64,000 nt of DNA, taken from NCBI RefSeq assembly GCF_001425005.1, contig NZ_LMDB01000036.1:248001-312000 (forward strand). The letters run 5' to 3'. Below, one piece after another: positions 17,440 to 24,861 of the stretch. Both the position numbers and the translations under genes were made by a program. The notes beneath the pieces are model-generated. The model saw only the letters and a list, made by a program, of their open reading frames with translations. It was not told where the DNA came from and did not search any database. The first letter of the stretch is position 1, and each line of letters opens with the position of its first letter. This stretch comes from Duganella sp. Root336D2. Its GTDB lineage: Bacteria; Pseudomonadota; Gammaproteobacteria; Burkholderiales; Burkholderiaceae_D.

Positions 17440-18293
17440 ATAATCCAACCGTATTTGCCGCGCACCGGGCGCGGTTGTTTGCCATCGCCTATCGCATGCT
17501 GGGCGTGCGCGCCGATGCCGAGGACGTGGTGCAGGATGCCTGGATCCGCTGGCAGGGCGCCGATACCAGCGCGGTGCAGTCGGCCGAGGCCTGGCTGGTG
17601 ACGGCGGTCACGCGGCTTGCCATCGACCGCCTGCGCACGGCCATCGCCGAGCGCGCAGCCTACGAGGGACTGTGGCTGCCGGAACCGCTGGTTGCCATCG
17701 ATGAGGAAACGCCGGAAGCCCAGGCTGAACGGGCCAGCGACCTGTCGCTGGCCTATATGTGGCTGCTGCAGCGCCTTGGCCCGGAGGAGCGCGCCGCCTT
17801 CCTGCTGCGCCAGGTGTTCGACTATGACTATCACGAGGTGGCCGAGCAGCTTGGCAAATCCGAGGCGGCCTGCCGCCAGATGGTGAGCCGGGCCGGCGAA
17901 CGTGTACAGCAGGGCCAGTCGCGCTTCGACATCCCGGCCGACACCCACCGCCAGCTGCTGCAGCGTTTCGTGGCGGCCTCGGCCAGCGGCGACAAGGAAG
18001 CGGTGCGCGCTTTGCTGGCGCAAGACCTGGAGCTGGTTGGCGACGGCGGCGGCAAGGTCAAATCCTTCGGCATCGTCATTACCGATCCGGACAAGATTGC
18101 GGCGCTGTACGCCGGCATGCACAAGCTGGGCGCCATCGAATACCGTGCCGCCCTGGTCAACGGCGAGCCAGGCCTGCTGCGTTTCGTGGACGGCAAGCTG
18201 GAGTCGGCGCAAGGCTTTGCCACCGACGGCCAGCGCATCACCGGCATCTACGTGGTGCGCAACCCGGACAAGCTGGCGCATATTATCAACTGA
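17436..18293 (+). CDS. ECF41-family sigma factor (SigJ-like) with SnoaL-like C-terminal domain
   Basis: 285 residues. Sigma2 (FAIAYRMLGVRADAEDVVQDAWIRWQ) and sigma4 (LLRQVFDYDYHEVAEQLGKSEAACRQMVSRA) are followed by a 110-residue SnoaL-like domain. The ECF41 hallmarks are all visible: WLPEP in the linker, DGGGK in the C-terminal domain and NPDKL at the end. In this family the fused domain controls sigma activity in place of an anti-sigma factor. The start overlaps the kinase stop as ATGA. ECF41 factors usually control an adjacent carboxymuconolactone decarboxylase, oxidoreductase or epimerase gene. Such a gene lies 1.2 kb downstream with a matching promoter. Confidence 0.95.
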   Translation: MNNPTVFAAHRARLFAIAYRMLGVRADAEDVVQDAWIRWQGADTSAVQSAEAWLVTAVTRLAIDRLRTAIAERAAYEGLWLPEPLVAIDEETPEAQAERASDLSLAYMWLLQRLGPEERAAFLLRQVFDYDYHEVAEQLGKSEAACRQMVSRAGERVQQGQSRFDIPADTHRQLLQRFVAASASGDKEAVRALLAQDLELVGDGGGKVKSFGIVITDPDKIAALYAGMHKLGAIEYRAALVNGEPGLLRFVDGKLESAQGFATDGQRITGIYVVRNPDKLAHIIN

Positions 18294-18328
18294 CGTTTGC
18301 AGGCAGGAAGGCCGCGGAGGATCCCGAC

Positions 18329-19369
18329 ATGTTGAGCGAAATTCGCGAGCGTGGCATGCAGGTTGGGGTGGCGGACTTGCTGCGCGCCATACAATACCTG
18401 CCGGTCGGCCTGTCCATCATCGACCGCGACCTGCAATTCAGGTTCTGGAACGACAGCTTTTGCCAATGCCTGGATTTTCCGAACAGCCTGATGCAGCCGG
18501 GCGTGCTGCTGGAAGACCTGTTCCGTTTCAATGCGCTGCGCGGCGAATTCGGGCCAGGCGATGCGGACACCCAGGTGCGCGAGCGCATCGAGCTGGCGCG
18601 CCAGTTCGTGCCGCACCGTTTCCGCCGCACGCGCGCCAACGGCACGGTGCTGCAAGTGACGGGCCGGCCCATGAGCGACGAGCAGGGCCGGGTGGTGGGC
18701 TTTGTCACGATCTATGAAGACGTCACGACCGAGGCGCGCCAGCAGCAGGAACTGGAGCAGGCGCACCAGAAGCTGCTGTCGGCCTATGAGGACTTGCGGC
18801 GCGCCCAGCTGGACAATAGCGAACTGGAAAAAGACCGTTCCAAATACTACCAGCTGGCGGTGCGCGACGCGGTGACCGGCCTGTACACGCGCCACTATAT
18901 GGAAGATGCCGCCGCCCGCCTGCTGCAGCAGCATGAGCGCGACGCGGCCGAGCGCGTGGGTTTGCTGGTGTTCGATGTCGATCGTTTCAAGCTGGTCAAC
19001 GACAACCATGGCCACCTGGCCGGCGACCTGGTGTTGCAGCGCATAGGCAATCTGTTGAACAGCCACACGCGCCGCATCGACATCGCCGTGCGCAACGGCG
19101 GCGACGAGTTTGCCGTCTTCCTGCCCAAGCTCGACCTCCAGCATTGCCTGCAATTTGCCGAGCGGCTCAGCAGCGAGGTGCGCGCCCTGCGTTTCGAGGG
19201 CAGCCTGGCCGCGATCGAACTGTCGATCAGTGCCGGCGTGGCCGAGCACCAGCCGGGCGAGCCGCTGGGCGACCTGCTGCAGCGGGCCGATGCCGCCCTG
19301 TACGCCGCCAAGCGGGCCGGGCGCGACCGGGTTTGCAGCTTTCCCGCCCAGGCGGGAAAAAATCTTTAG
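18329..19369 (+). CDS. PAS-GGDEF diguanylate cyclase
   Basis: 346 residues. A PAS-like domain (about 15-135, with RAIQYLPVGLSIIDRDLQFRF) and a coiled linker (140-180) precede a GGDEF domain. The active site GGDEF is intact at 257-261 and the inhibitory I-site RxxD (RRID, 248-251) stands five residues before it, so it should make cyclic di-GMP and be product-inhibited. It has no transmembrane segment. It lies 35 bases after the ECF41 gene and 90 bases before the carboxymuconolactone decarboxylase gene. The last codons form a GC-rich hairpin (19340-19359). Confidence 0.94.
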   Translation: MLSEIRERGMQVGVADLLRAIQYLPVGLSIIDRDLQFRFWNDSFCQCLDFPNSLMQPGVLLEDLFRFNALRGEFGPGDADTQVRERIELARQFVPHRFRRTRANGTVLQVTGRPMSDEQGRVVGFVTIYEDVTTEARQQQELEQAHQKLLSAYEDLRRAQLDNSELEKDRSKYYQLAVRDAVTGLYTRHYMEDAAARLLQQHERDAAERVGLLVFDVDRFKLVNDNHGHLAGDLVLQRIGNLLNSHTRRIDIAVRNGGDEFAVFLPKLDLQHCLQFAERLSSEVRALRFEGSLAAIELSISAGVAEHQPGEPLGDLLQRADAALYAAKRAGRDRVCSFPAQAGKNL

Positions 19370-19375
19370 CCCGGC

Positions 19376-19402
19376 AGTCACAAAGCGGCGGGCTGCTCCG
19401 TC
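19376..19402 (+). promoter_or_regulatory. ECF41-type promoter before the carboxymuconolactone decarboxylase gene
   Basis: AGTCACA at 19376-19382 and CGTC at 19399-19402 are separated by exactly 16 bases. The published ECF41 target consensus is TGTCACA-N16/17-CGTC, so only the first base differs. The start codon of the target gene is 58 bases after the -10. A small hairpin (19416-19432) lies in the leader. The match between this site and the ECF41 gene 1.1 kb upstream supports a direct regulon link. Confidence 0.85.
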
Positions 19403-19459
19403 TAATGGATAAGAAGGCCGCACAGTGCGGTCTTTACCATCAGACCGAAAGGATTTTCC

Positions 19460-19903
19460 ATGAGCACCCTGCGTTACAACTACTTCCAACTGTCCCAGAA
19501 ATCGTTCCAGAACCTGCTGGCGCTGTCGAATGGCCTGAACCGCGAACTGCTGGGCAAGAAACTGGTGGACCTGGTGCTGCTGCGCGTGTCGCAGATCAAT
19601 GGCTGCGGCTTTTGCATCGACATGCATTACCAGGACCTGTTGAAGATGGATGTCGATCCGCGCCACGTGAACGCGGTGGCCGGCTGGCGCGAGGCGCCAT
19701 TCTTCAGCGAGCGCGAACGCGCTGCGCTGGAATGGTCGGAGTTGATTAATGCGATTCCAGTCCGCGATCCCGACGACGCAGCTTTCGCCCGTGTCCAAGA
19801 GCATTTCTCCGGCGAAGAGATCGCGGAACTGGGTTTCGTGGTTGCGGTCATCCGTTCCTGGAATATGCTGAACGTCGCGTCGCGCAACCCGATCCCTCGT
19901 TAA
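19460..19903 (+). CDS. Carboxymuconolactone decarboxylase/AhpD-like protein, likely ECF41 target
   Basis: 147 residues with the AhpD core motif CxxCxxxH (GCGFCIDMHYQDL) near residue 55, which in this fold gives a redox-active Cys pair and a proton-relay His. Family members act as alkylhydroperoxidases or related reductases; the substrate is not known here. A ribosome site (GAAAGGA) precedes the ATG. The ECF41-type promoter just upstream fits the known pairing of ECF41 factors with such genes. Its stop codon overlaps the stop of the convergent CHRD gene by three bases. Confidence 0.9.
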   Translation: MSTLRYNYFQLSQKSFQNLLALSNGLNRELLGKKLVDLVLLRVSQINGCGFCIDMHYQDLLKMDVDPRHVNAVAGWREAPFFSERERAALEWSELINAIPVRDPDDAAFARVQEHFSGEEIAELGFVVAVIRSWNMLNVASRNPIPR

Positions 19904-20490
19904 TTTTCCCTCTTGCGCAGTAACAGCAAGGGCAGGCCGGCCAGCAGCATGAGGAACTGTGCCGGCTCGGGAATCGGCGCGGCCAGGAAGCCGCGGATTT
20001 CACCGCTCGGGTAGACGCTCGAGTGGATGTTGAAATACGCGGCGCCGGCATTGAGTCCGGCCAACAATGCAGCTTCGGCGCCGGCCGTGGTGCCGCCGTT
20101 ATTGGCCAGGAAGGCCGGGTTCCAGAACGATTCCTGCGAGGTGCTGAAGAAGGAAGCGTAACTGCCGCTGGTTTCATTGGCCGGGAAGCCGGTGAACGTT
20201 GGCAGCATGGTCGCAACACCGGCATTGCCGTCGCCCGGAACGGCGGTGCAGCAATGGATGTGGGCAGCACCGCTCAAGCCTTCCAGGTCGGTAAAGCTGG
20301 CTGCAATGGTCATGTAATGGTTGTCGATATCGAACAGCACGGTCACGTCGCCCGTGGCTGCCGAAGCGTTGGGCGGGGATTCCGCGGCGCCGCTGAGTGC
20401 GGCGTTGAAGACAAGCGGATCAGCTTGCGCTGCTCCGCAAGCGCCAATCAAGGCCAGCGTCGCCAGCCCCTTTTTCAGATGAGTTCCCAT
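19900..20490 (-). CDS. CHRD-domain protein with PEP-CTERM sorting signal
   Basis: 196 residues. A signal peptide (LKKGLATLALIGACGAAQA) is followed by a CHRD (chordin-like) domain: FNAALSGAAESPPNASAATGD near the start, AAHIHCCTA in the middle and SSVYPSGEIRGFL at the end of the fold. The C-terminus is a full PEP-CTERM signal: PEPAQ, a hydrophobic helix and the basic RKREN. Proteins of this kind are processed by exosortase EpsH and exported to the surface or exopolysaccharide matrix. No exosortase gene is in the window. The function of the CHRD domain in bacteria is unclear. Confidence 0.9.
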   Translation of the reverse strand: MGTHLKKGLATLALIGACGAAQADPLVFNAALSGAAESPPNASAATGDVTVLFDIDNHYMTIAASFTDLEGLSGAAHIHCCTAVPGDGNAGVATMLPTFTGFPANETSGSYASFFSTSQESFWNPAFLANNGGTTAGAEAALLAGLNAGAAYFNIHSSVYPSGEIRGFLAAPIPEPAQFLMLLAGLPLLLLRKREN

Positions 20491-20617
20491 TCAGTGGCTC
20501 CTCAATGTTCGCGAGCCCGCGGTAACGGTTCCCCCCGTGGTATGGCAAGCAGGCGCGCAGTACAGCGCGCTTATTGTCGCCGCAAGCGCACCCGGTGCGG
20601 CGCACGAATGCTGACGC

Positions 20618-21265
20618 TCATCTGACGTTCTTCATGAGAAAGTCCGCTTGCCCGCAGCTCTTCTGCGAGTAGGCGATGGCTTCCTGCGAACAGCTGCGGG
20701 ATTTGCCGTCCTTGCTGAAGCAGACGCGCGCCTCGCGCAGGAAGCGGCCGCCGGAGCCGCATACCGGCAGCACCGAGTCCCTGGCCAGCCACGGATTGGC
20801 CTTGTGGAAGGCATCCTCGAACTGGCCTGGCGTGACGCGCACCGGCTGCTGCGGGCGCGCGAAGGCGGCCGGGAGCTTCAGGCTGTCGCGCAGCCTGGCG
20901 CTCAGCGCCAGGTAGTCCTGCGGCTGCAGGCCGGAGCAGGAGCCATGCTTGTTCCACTCATGGAACAGGAGCTTTGGCGAAGGGTAGAGCGATTCGTACT
21001 GGTCGCGCAGGCCGTTCGAAATCCTGCTGCGGCCGCAGCTTTCCGGGTAGCCGCGCTCGTACTGCGGCCACAGGCCGTGCAGCACGAAGCCAAGCTGGCG
21101 GCCGGTGGCGCATTGCGCCGGGTCGCCGCCGCCACGGCCGGCACAGTATTCCGGCGACCAGGACAGCGACATCACGTAATAATCGAAAACACCGGGGCGG
21201 TCGTCGCGTGCCATGGCTGGCAGTGCACACGCCGCGGCCAGCAAGGCAGCGAACAAGCGTTTCAC
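20618..21265 (-). CDS. Exported ribonuclease T2 family protein
   Basis: 215 residues. A signal peptide (MKRLFAALLAAACALPAMA) precedes the two conserved RNase T2 active-site blocks: FVLHGLWPQ (CAS I His) and HEWNKHGSCSG (CAS II with Glu and His). Several Cys residues suit the oxidising periplasm. Family members such as RNase I cleave single-stranded RNA in the periplasm through a 2',3'-cyclic intermediate. The start is a GTG at 21265 whose bases overlap the TGA of kynA (GTGA), so translation is probably coupled to tryptophan dioxygenase. That pairing has no obvious metabolic reason. Confidence 0.92.
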   Translation of the reverse strand: MKRLFAALLAAACALPAMARDDRPGVFDYYVMSLSWSPEYCAGRGGGDPAQCATGRQLGFVLHGLWPQYERGYPESCGRSRISNGLRDQYESLYPSPKLLFHEWNKHGSCSGLQPQDYLALSARLRDSLKLPAAFARPQQPVRVTPGQFEDAFHKANPWLARDSVLPVCGSGGRFLREARVCFSKDGKSRSCSQEAIAYSQKSCGQADFLMKNVR

Positions 21266-22101
21266 AAAGCGGTCCTTAAAGCGAATAATTCGGGGAACAG
21301 TACCACATCCAGCATCTTGCGCAGATAGGAAACGCCGGCGGTGCCGCCGGTGCCGGTCTTGAAGCCGATCACACGTTCCACCGTGGTGACATGGCGGAAG
21401 CGCCAGAAGCGGAAAGCGGTTTCCAGGTCCACCAGCTTTTCCGCCAGTTCGTACAGCGCCCAGTAGCGCGTGGTGTCGCGGTACACCTCGAGCCAGGCAT
21501 CCTTGACCGACTCGTTGGCCACGGTCGGCAGGGTCCAGTCGCCGTCCAGGCGCGCCGCATCGATGTGCAGGCCGTTGCGTGCCAGCAGGCGGATCGCTTC
21601 GTCGTACAGCGATGGCGCATGCAGCGCCGCGTCGAGCAGGGCATGCGCTGCCGGCGCCTGCTGGTGCACGGCCAGCATATTGGCATTCTTGTTGCCGAGG
21701 ATGAATTCGATTTCGCGGTACTGGTGCGACTGGAAGCCGGACGACGAGGCCAGGTAAGGGCGGATCGCCGTGTATTCAGGCGGCGTCATGGTGGCCAGCA
21801 CGTCCCAGGCATGCACCAGCTGGTCCATGATGCGCGCCACGCGGGCCAGCATCTTGAAGGCCGGCGGCAGGTCGTCGCGGCGCAGATGGCCGACCACGGC
21901 GTGCAGCTCGTGCAGCATGAGCTTCATCCACAATTCGCTGGTCTGGTGCTGCACGATGAACAGCATCTCATTATGGTTGGGCGACAGCGGGTGCTGCGCG
22001 CTCAGGATTTTTTCCAGGCCCAGGTAATCGCCATAGCTCATGGACTTGGAGAAGTCCATTTGTGCCCCATGCCAGGCGGCGTCTTTCTTTTCTTCGGTCA
22101 T
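21262..22101 (-). CDS. kynA: Tryptophan 2,3-dioxygenase KynA
   Basis: 279 residues, the usual bacterial length. It oxidises L-tryptophan to N-formylkynurenine with a heme cofactor. Conserved blocks are visible: MSYGDYLGLEKILSAQHP, EMLFIVQHQTSELWMKL (distal His), SGFQSHQYREIEFILGNK (substrate-binding Arg), and RHVTTVERVIGFKTGTGG with the proximal His. The ATG at 22101 is used because the product then begins MTEEKKDAAWHGAQMDFSK; the longer open frame upstream lies inside kynU. It follows kynU by 8 bases. A kynB formamidase gene is not adjacent in this window. Confidence 0.96.
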   Translation of the reverse strand: MTEEKKDAAWHGAQMDFSKSMSYGDYLGLEKILSAQHPLSPNHNEMLFIVQHQTSELWMKLMLHELHAVVGHLRRDDLPPAFKMLARVARIMDQLVHAWDVLATMTPPEYTAIRPYLASSSGFQSHQYREIEFILGNKNANMLAVHQQAPAAHALLDAALHAPSLYDEAIRLLARNGLHIDAARLDGDWTLPTVANESVKDAWLEVYRDTTRYWALYELAEKLVDLETAFRFWRFRHVTTVERVIGFKTGTGGTAGVSYLRKMLDVVLFPELFALRTAL

Positions 22102-22109
22102 GTCGGGTC

Positions 22110-23348
22110 TCAGGTTACAGCGCCGCGGGCGGCAGTGATGTCGTAGGCCTTGTCGTCCAGGATCTGCTTCAGGATTTCCACCGCATCCCATACGTCGGCA
22201 AAGCTGGTGTACAGCGGCGTGAAGCCGAAGCGCATGATTTCGGGCTCGCGGTAGTCGCCGATCACGCCGCGTGCGATCAGGGCTTGCATTACCGCGTAGC
22301 CGTAAAGGTGGGTAAAGCTCACTTGCGAGCCGCGGCGTGCGTGATCGCGCGGGGTGACCAGGCCCAGTGGATGGTTCGGGCAGCGCTGCTCGACCAGGGC
22401 GATGAACAGGTCGGTCAGGGCCAGCGATTTGGCGCGCACCGCATCCATGCTCGTTTGCGCGAAGACGTCGAGGCCGCATTCCACCATGGCCAGCGAAGTG
22501 ACTGGCTGGGTGCCGCACAGCGCGCGGCCGATACCTTTGGCGGGCGCGAAGTCGGGCGCCATGGCGAAGGGATTGGCATGGCCCCACCAGCCGGACAGCG
22601 GATGGCTGAATTTGTCCTGGTTGCGCTGCGGGACCCAGATGAAGGCCGGCGAGCCGGGGCCGCCGTTCAGGTATTTATAAGTGCAGCCGACGGCGAAGTC
22701 GGCGCCGTCGGCGTGCAGGTCGAGCGGCACGGCGCCGACCGAGTGGCACAGGTCCCACACGATCAGCGCGCCGTGCTGGTGGGCGAGGGCGCTGGCGGCT
22801 GCCATGTCGTGCTGGTAGCCGGTGCGGTAGTTCACGTGGGTCAGCATGACCACGGCCGTTTCGGCCGTGATGGCGGCCGGCAGCTGGTCGGGGCTGTCGA
22901 CCAGCCGTACTTCATAGCCGCGGTCGAGCCACGAGGTCAGGCCCTGGGCCATATAGATATCGGTGGGGAAGTTCGAACGCTCGGTGATGATCACCTTGCG
23001 CCCGGTGTGCGCCTGCGCGTGCAGGGCGGCGGCCAGGGCCTTGAACAGGTTGATCGAGGTGGTATCGGTGACGACGACTTCGCCTTGCCTGGCACCGACC
23101 AGCGGGGCCAGTTTGTCGCCCAGGCGTTTCGGCATCTCGAACCAGCCGGCGCTGTTCCAGCTGGTGATCAGGTCCTTGCCCCATTCCCTGGCGATCACTT
23201 CGGTGGCGCGGGTGAGGGCGGCTTTAGGGCGGGCGCCCAGGGAGTTGCCATCGAGGTAAATAACGCCGGCAGGCAGGTCGAACTGCTCGCGCAGCGGGGC
23301 CAGGGCGTCCGCGGCGTCGCGGGCCAGGCAGTCGGAACGGGAAATCAT
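22110..23348 (-). CDS. kynU: Kynureninase KynU
   Basis: 412 residues from the ATG at 23348. It splits L-kynurenine to anthranilate and alanine with pyridoxal phosphate. Motifs: YLDGNSLGARPKAAL near the start, the Asp and His-rich VVMLTHVNYRTGYQHD, and the PLP-lysine block GCTYKYLNGGPGSPAF near residue 230. It is the first gene of a kynU-kynA-RNase T2 run. The usual Lrp-type regulator kynR is not beside it; instead the upstream 635-base region separates it from flhD. A TGC-TACAAT element at 23383-23391 (minus) may be its extended -10. Confidence 0.96.
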   Translation of the reverse strand: MISRSDCLARDAADALAPLREQFDLPAGVIYLDGNSLGARPKAALTRATEVIAREWGKDLITSWNSAGWFEMPKRLGDKLAPLVGARQGEVVVTDTTSINLFKALAAALHAQAHTGRKVIITERSNFPTDIYMAQGLTSWLDRGYEVRLVDSPDQLPAAITAETAVVMLTHVNYRTGYQHDMAAASALAHQHGALIVWDLCHSVGAVPLDLHADGADFAVGCTYKYLNGGPGSPAFIWVPQRNQDKFSHPLSGWWGHANPFAMAPDFAPAKGIGRALCGTQPVTSLAMVECGLDVFAQTSMDAVRAKSLALTDLFIALVEQRCPNHPLGLVTPRDHARRGSQVSFTHLYGYAVMQALIARGVIGDYREPEIMRFGFTPLYTSFADVWDAVEILKQILDDKAYDITAARGAVT

Positions 23349-23406
23349 GCAGGTGCTTTCCTTGAGACTTAAACAAAGTGAGATTGTAGCAACCTTTTGC
23401 GCGCCC

Positions 23407-23509
23407 AAAACCGGTAAACCGGTGTCAGACCCGCAGGGTCTGACACCAACCTGCGACCGTTGCGGACCGGTGCCCGACCCTGCGGGTCAGGCACCGAACT
23501 ACCGGTTTT
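23407..23509. repeat. Composite inverted repeat: two hairpins inside an outer palindrome
   Basis: The outer arms AAAACCGGTA (23407-23416) and TACCGGTTTT (23500-23509) are perfect reverse complements. Inside are two hairpins: GGTGTCAGACCC/GGGTCTGACACC (23421-23432 and 23436-23447, perfect, loop GCA) and GGTGCCCGACCC/GGGTCAGGCACC (23469-23480 and 23484-23495, one mismatch, loop TGC). The two hairpins are related in sequence, as in REP/BIME-like intergenic elements. No transposase gene is near. Confidence 0.85.
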
Positions 23510-23570
23510 ATTGCTAAGCTATTGATTTTAAAAGAACTAAAAAATTTTCAAATATTTTTTCAAAAAACCC

Positions 23571-23597
23571 TAAAGTTTCCCGACTCCTTGCCGTTAC
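23571..23597 (+). promoter_or_regulatory. Sigma-28 (FliA)-like promoter 1 upstream of flhD
   Basis: TAAAGTTT at 23571-23578, an 11-base spacer, and GCCGTTAC at 23590-23597. The enterobacterial FliA consensus is TAAAGTTT-N11-GCCGATAA, so the -35 is perfect and the -10 keeps GCCG and the spacing. It points to flhD, 387 bases downstream. Confidence 0.68.
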
Positions 23598-23679
23598 CGA
23601 TTTTAGAAGCCCGGTAAAGGCTTGCTGTTCGGCAGTTTGGAATGAGTGAAAAAAATTTAAAATTTTTTGCTCAGGACCC

Positions 23680-23706
23680 TAAAGTTCCTCCAAACCCCGC
23701 CGTTAC
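23680..23706 (+). promoter_or_regulatory. Sigma-28 (FliA)-like promoter 2 upstream of flhD
   Basis: TAAAGTTC at 23680-23687, an 11-base spacer and GCCGTTAC at 23699-23706. The architecture and -10 are identical to promoter 1, which lies 109 bases upstream. Both are preceded by an A/T-rich stretch ending in CCC. Confidence 0.68.
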
Positions 23707-23836
23707 CAGTTCAGATGTCGCAAAAAAGCATCTCGGCGATATCTATTTTTACCCTCGGCTCCTGTGTTTTTAGCGAGACCGGGCACCCCGCAAAACCGCG
23801 CCGTTACTGGCGTTGCCCCTCTATGGGCAGCCCTCT

Positions 23837-23853
23837 GTAGGACAAAATCCTAC
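23837..23853. promoter_or_regulatory. Short dyad in the flhD leader
   Basis: GTAGGA (23837-23842) and TCCTAC (23848-23853) flank a 5-base loop CAAAA. It could be an operator or an RNA hairpin; there is no T-run, so it is not a terminator. Confidence 0.4.
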
Positions 23854-23983
23854 GGGGTCACTTCGCCTATTCCCGACCCAAAATACAGCGCGCCGCCTCT
23901 ATGCGCTTTGGCGCGTCTCCAGCAGAATGTATCTCAACAGCAACGAAAATTGCGTTGCAAGCTGAAACTGACTGGAGATGGAC

Positions 23984-24301
23984 ATGACTGCAAACGACAT
24001 GATGGCTGAAATCCGCGATGCGAACCTGAGCTACCTGATGCTGGCGCAGCAGATGATCCGTGCCGACAAAGTCACCGCGATCTTCCGTCTCGGCATTTCG
24101 GCCGACATCGCCGACCTGATCGAAGGCATGAGCAATGCCCAGATCCTGAAACTGGCAGGCGGCAACATGATGCTGGCCCGCTTCCGCTTCGACGACAGCG
24201 CCATCCTCGGCATGCTGACCAACTACAATAAGGACCGTTCCCTGGCCCAGTCCCACGCCGCCATCCTGATGGCTGGCCAGGCAGTTGAAGAAATCGCTTA
24301 A
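23984..24301 (+). CDS. flhD: Flagellar master regulator subunit FlhD
   Basis: 105 residues from the ATG at 23984. This start has GGAG six bases upstream; the ATG at 23978 sits directly against it. The product (MTANDMMAEIRDANLSYLMLAQQMIRADK) matches the FlhD helical dimer fold, with the conserved LSYLMLAQ start. FlhD forms a hetero-oligomer with FlhC that activates class 2 flagellar genes through sigma-70. flhC follows with its ribosome site overlapping the flhD stop (TAAGGAG). The leader is long and carries two sigma-28-like promoters. Confidence 0.95.
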   Translation: MTANDMMAEIRDANLSYLMLAQQMIRADKVTAIFRLGISADIADLIEGMSNAQILKLAGGNMMLARFRFDDSAILGMLTNYNKDRSLAQSHAAILMAGQAVEEIA

Positions 24302-24312
24302 GGAGCGACGCC

Positions 24313-24861
24313 ATGAGCAAGAAGAGTGTGGTGACCGAGGCGCAGGAAATCCAGCTGGCTATCGAGCTGATCAACCTGGGCGCCCGCCTGCAGCTGCTGG
24401 AAACTGAAGTGTCGCTGTCGCGCGAACGCCTGCTCAAGCTGTACAAGGAACTGAAAGGCATGTCGCCGCCGAAAGGCATGCTGCCTTTCTCGACCGACTG
24501 GTTCCTGACCTGGCAGCCGAACATCCACTCGTCGCTGTTCATGAACATCCATAATTTCCTGCTCGAGCACGCAGGCGCCAGCGGCATCCACGCCGTGATG
24601 AAGGCATACCAGCTCTACCTGGAACAAATGCCGCCGGCCGCCGGCGAAGAGCCGCTGCTGTCGCTGACCCGTGCCTGGACGCTGGTCAAATTCGCCAGCA
24701 ACAATATGCTGCAGCTTAAGCCTTGCACTTGCTGCAAGGGTAAGTTCGTAGTCGACGCCATGGACTTGAACCGCGACTACAAGTGCGGCTTGTGCCATAT
24801 GCCTTCGCGTGCCGGCAAGACCCGCAAGGCCAAGGATGCCGCCGAAGCGCTCGCTGCTTAG
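24313..24861 (+). CDS. flhC: Flagellar master regulator subunit FlhC
   Basis: 182 residues. The zinc-binding Cys set is present at C138, C141, C158 and C161 (CTCCKGKF and CGLC), as in enterobacterial FlhC. The DNA-binding region includes IQLAIELINLGARLQLLETEVSLSR. FlhC carries most of the DNA contacts of the FlhD4C2 complex. The TAAGGAG overlapping the flhD stop gives a good ribosome site with a gap of 11 bases between the genes. The last nine codons overlap the start of a methyltransferase gene. Confidence 0.95.
   Translation: MSKKSVVTEAQEIQLAIELINLGARLQLLETEVSLSRERLLKLYKELKGMSPPKGMLPFSTDWFLTWQPNIHSSLFMNIHNFLLEHAGASGIHAVMKAYQLYLEQMPPAAGEEPLLSLTRAWTLVKFASNNMLQLKPCTCCKGKFVVDAMDLNRDYKCGLCHMPSRAGKTRKAKDAAEALAA

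Larger units (their letters stand above)
23349..23983. other. 635-base intergenic region between kynU and flhD
   Basis: No convincing gene is found on either strand. From left to right it holds the kynU leader and a possible extended -10 on the minus strand (TGCTACAAT read on the minus strand at 23383-23391), a composite inverted repeat (23407-23509), an AT-rich stretch (23510-23570), two sigma-28-like promoters (23571-23597 and 23680-23706), a short hairpin (23837-23853) and a long flhD leader. The AT-rich runs contrast with the GC-rich surroundings and fit a regulatory, protein-binding role. Confidence 0.7.

Noticed and set aside
23781..23807. A third sigma-28-like promoter upstream of flhD
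   Set aside because: GCCGTTAC is present at 23800-23807, but at the -35 position the sequence is GGGCACCC, with no TAAA.
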